Shown: one piece after another, positions 62,111-64,000 of the stretch
How positions within the stretch are numbered: position 1 is the stretch's first letter
How the letters are laid out: each line of letters begins with the position of its first letter
The notes under the pieces: model-generated
Seen by the model: the letters and a program-made list of their open reading frames with translations, nothing else
The model's database searches: none
Told to the model about the DNA's origin: nothing
Made by a program: the position numbers and the translations under genes
Assembly: GCF_036174265.1 (NCBI RefSeq)
Contig: NZ_CP108055.1
Location: 6,262,001 to 6,326,000 of the forward strand
Direction: 5' to 3'
DNA length: 64,000 nucleotides
DNA from: Streptomyces sp. NBC_00285
Lineage (GTDB): Bacteria > Actinomycetota > Actinomycetes > Streptomycetales > Streptomycetaceae

Positions 62111-62760
62111 TCGGGAACGCTTTGGTCCCGGCGGACGATCAGTGCGGCCTGCCGGGTCGTCTCGTTGGCGTGGGGTTCGCGTACCGTCCGGGAGACGGGC
62201 GCGAACCCGGCCGCCGTCAGCAGCCCACCCATGTCCTCCGGCTGCCGCCGCAGGAAGTCCAGGGTCACCTGGTGCCCCCATGGGTTCTCGTGGCGGCGCG
62301 GCTCGTCGCCGATCTGGAAGGCGAGGAGCAGATGCCCGCCGGGTGCCAGGACCCGCCTGAACTCGGCGAAGAGGGAAGGGAGTTCATCCACAGGCGTGTG
62401 GATGGAGGAGTACCAGGACACCACGCCCGCCAGTGCGCCGTCGGGCAGGTCGAGCTCCAGCATCGACCCCCGCTCGAACCGCAGCCCCGGGTTCTCCCGC
62501 CGCGCGATCGCCAGCATCGACTCCGACAGGTCGAGCCCGAAGACGGACAGCCCGAGGGAGGCGAGGTGCGCGGTGACCCGCCCTGGCCCGCAGCCCAGGT
62601 CGGCTACCGCCCCGCCCTCGCCCACGAGGCCGGCGAATCCGGCGAACACCGCCCGGTCCAGCGGCTTGCTCGCGATCTCGTCGCTGAAGCGCTCGGCGTA
62701 GTCCTCGGCGATGGCGTCGTAGAAGGTGCGGGTGGCGGTCACGAAGTCGGTGTCGGTCAT
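62107..62760 (-). CDS. Class I SAM-dependent methyltransferase
   Basis: The 217-residue protein has the SAM motif I (AVADLGCGPGRVTAHLASLG), motif II region FERGSMLELDLPDGALAGVV and ARRENPGL. The acceptor is unknown. It converges on the flavoprotein gene with overlapping stops. Confidence 0.92.
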   Translation of the reverse strand: MTDTDFVTATRTFYDAIAEDYAERFSDEIASKPLDRAVFAGFAGLVGEGGAVADLGCGPGRVTAHLASLGLSVFGLDLSESMLAIARRENPGLRFERGSMLELDLPDGALAGVVSWYSSIHTPVDELPSLFAEFRRVLAPGGHLLLAFQIGDEPRRHENPWGHQVTLDFLRRQPEDMGGLLTAAGFAPVSRTVREPHANETTRQAALIVRRDQSVPD

Positions 62761-62814
62761 GGCGGGGGACCCTAGCGGGGGCCACTGACAACGGGTCCGG
62801 CGTAGGAAAAGGCA

Positions 62815-62846
62815 GGAGCCCCGCTGCCGTGCGGCCGCGGGGCTCC
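62815..62846 (-). terminator. Terminator, 10-bp perfect stem
   Basis: GGAGCCCCGC (62815-62824) and GCGGGGCTCC (62837-62846) pair across a 12-base loop, downstream of the cold-shock gene on its strand. Confidence 0.8.
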
Positions 62847-62918
62847 TTGGGTACTGCGTCAGGTCCGGATCAGAGGCAGGATCGCCTGTGAGTCGGGATC
62901 ACGATGAGACGGGATCGC

Positions 62919-63122
62919 TCAGACGGGGGTGACGTTCTCCGCCTGCGGGCCCTTCGGCCCCTGGGTCACGTCGAAGGAGACCGCCTGGTTCTCCTCCAGC
63001 GAGCGGAAGCCGCTCGCGTTGATCGCGGAGTAGTGGACGAAGACGTCGGGTCCTCCGCCCTCCTGGGCGATGAAGCCAAAGCCCTTTTCGGCGTTGAACC
63101 ACTTCACGGTTCCGGTAGCCAT
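62919..63122 (-). CDS. Cold-shock domain protein
   Basis: This 67-residue single-stranded nucleic-acid-binding protein has RNP1 KGFGFI (13-18) and RNP2 VFVHY (27-31), with GTVKWFN at the start. Such proteins act as RNA chaperones. AAGGAGGGC precedes ATG 63122, a strong ribosome binding site. It is preceded by an unusually long 5' leader and followed by the terminator at 62815-62846. Confidence 0.96.
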   Translation of the reverse strand: MATGTVKWFNAEKGFGFIAQEGGGPDVFVHYSAINASGFRSLEENQAVSFDVTQGPKGPQAENVTPV

Positions 63123-63213
63123 AAGCCCTCCTTGGGCCCAAAAGGGTTGCCCTGCTCCAGAACCTGCAAGTGTGAAAACAGTGCCGCACAACTGCATTCG
63201 TCTGAAAACGACT

Positions 63214-63244
63214 AGAGCCCGCGGTTACATGCTCCGCAGGCTCT
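63214..63244 (-). promoter_or_regulatory. Hairpin near the predicted 5' end of the cold-shock leader
   Basis: On the minus strand AGAGCC / GGCTCT arms with inner GCGG / CCGC (63214-63244) can form an imperfect stem-loop, with a small asymmetric bulge. It overlaps or closely follows the predicted -10. It may be part of a cold-sensing leader. Confidence 0.4.
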
Positions 63245-63270
63245 GTACTGCAAGGGAAACCAAACTGCAA
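63242..63270 (-). promoter_or_regulatory. Candidate promoter of the cold-shock gene
   Basis: On the minus strand TTGCAG (63270-63265) and TACAGA (63247-63242) have 17-bp spacing, giving a leader of roughly 110 nt. The -10 lacks the usual last T. Moderately supported. Confidence 0.4.
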
Positions 63271-63397
63271 CTTGCGGCGAGCGTAGCACGCAGGCAGCCG
63301 AAAGCAATAGAGGCCAAGATCACGTCAACCGGATGTTTGAAGATCGGGAAGAGGTGACTCCGGGGTCGAAGTTCGAAGCCTACCCCAAGGGGGCTAG

Positions 63398-64000
<603 letters not shown>

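Overview
The window is chromosomal DNA from a Streptomyces species. The evidence is very high GC with third-codon-position bias, many GTG/TTG starts, rare TTA codons and lineage-typical families (CU044_5270, DUF4229, PucR with NCS1 permease, FG-GAP lipid-free exported proteins). The gene order from hemL through the cytochrome c maturation genes to the futalosine menaquinone genes, cold-shock gene and mqnA matches, from memory, the core chromosome around SCO4468-SCO4506 of S. coelicolor. No rRNA, tRNA or CRISPR was recognised.

Layout. 1-3.3 kb: an MHS-type transporter and an ECF-like sigma factor coupled to a membrane-anchored partner. 3.4-7.1 kb: an arsenic island (ArsC, two ArsR, an aquaporin, an ArsO-like flavoprotein) with no ArsB or Acr3. 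7.2-9.3 kb: a DHA2 drug exporter with a divergent TetR and strong palindromic operators. 9.4-18.0 kb: hemL, a histidine phosphatase, a Tat-type lipoprotein and the System II cytochrome c set ResA-CcdA-ResB-CcsA, ended by a 20-bp-stem terminator. 18.1-21.8 kb: an unusual pair, a STAND-like ATPase translationally coupled to a membrane-tethered type-1 periplasmic-binding protein. 21.9-29.6 kb: an ArsR/quinone oxidoreductase pair, a transglutaminase-like protein, and a cytosine-use cluster (PucR, deaminase, 2OG-type oxygenase, NCS1 permease). 29.6-35.3 kb: menaquinone genes mqnL, mqnP, mqnM, mqnE with an AsnC regulator and a rhomboid protease. 35.5-42.6 kb: GNAT, DUF4229, TetR/MaoC with a decayed reductase remnant, and two tandem acyl-CoA ligases. 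42.6-48 kb: large exported proteins. 48.3-49 kb: a chimeric integrase relic. 49.2-51.8 kb: a MerR-controlled DrrAB-type exporter. 51.8-58.5 kb: the most interesting module. 58.7-62.8 kb: LysR, a protein with three TTA codons, a KstD-like flavoprotein and a methyltransferase. 62.9-64 kb: a cold-shock protein and the start of mqnA.

The standout candidate system lies at 51.8-58.5 kb. A histidine kinase with four extracytoplasmic cysteines, its response regulator, a MacAB-like three-gene transporter, a secreted four-cysteine lipoprotein and a decayed paralogue of that lipoprotein sit together. The kinase sensor, the lipoprotein and the relic share a cysteine pair with identical 35-residue spacing. 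Both lipoprotein promoters share a 22-bp-spaced direct repeat next to a 17-bp-spaced promoter, which looks like the response regulator operator. This suggests a self-contained envelope-sensing and export circuit whose sensor and secreted components carry the same module. The second candidate is the STAND ATPase/binding-protein pair, with a TTA codon near its start.
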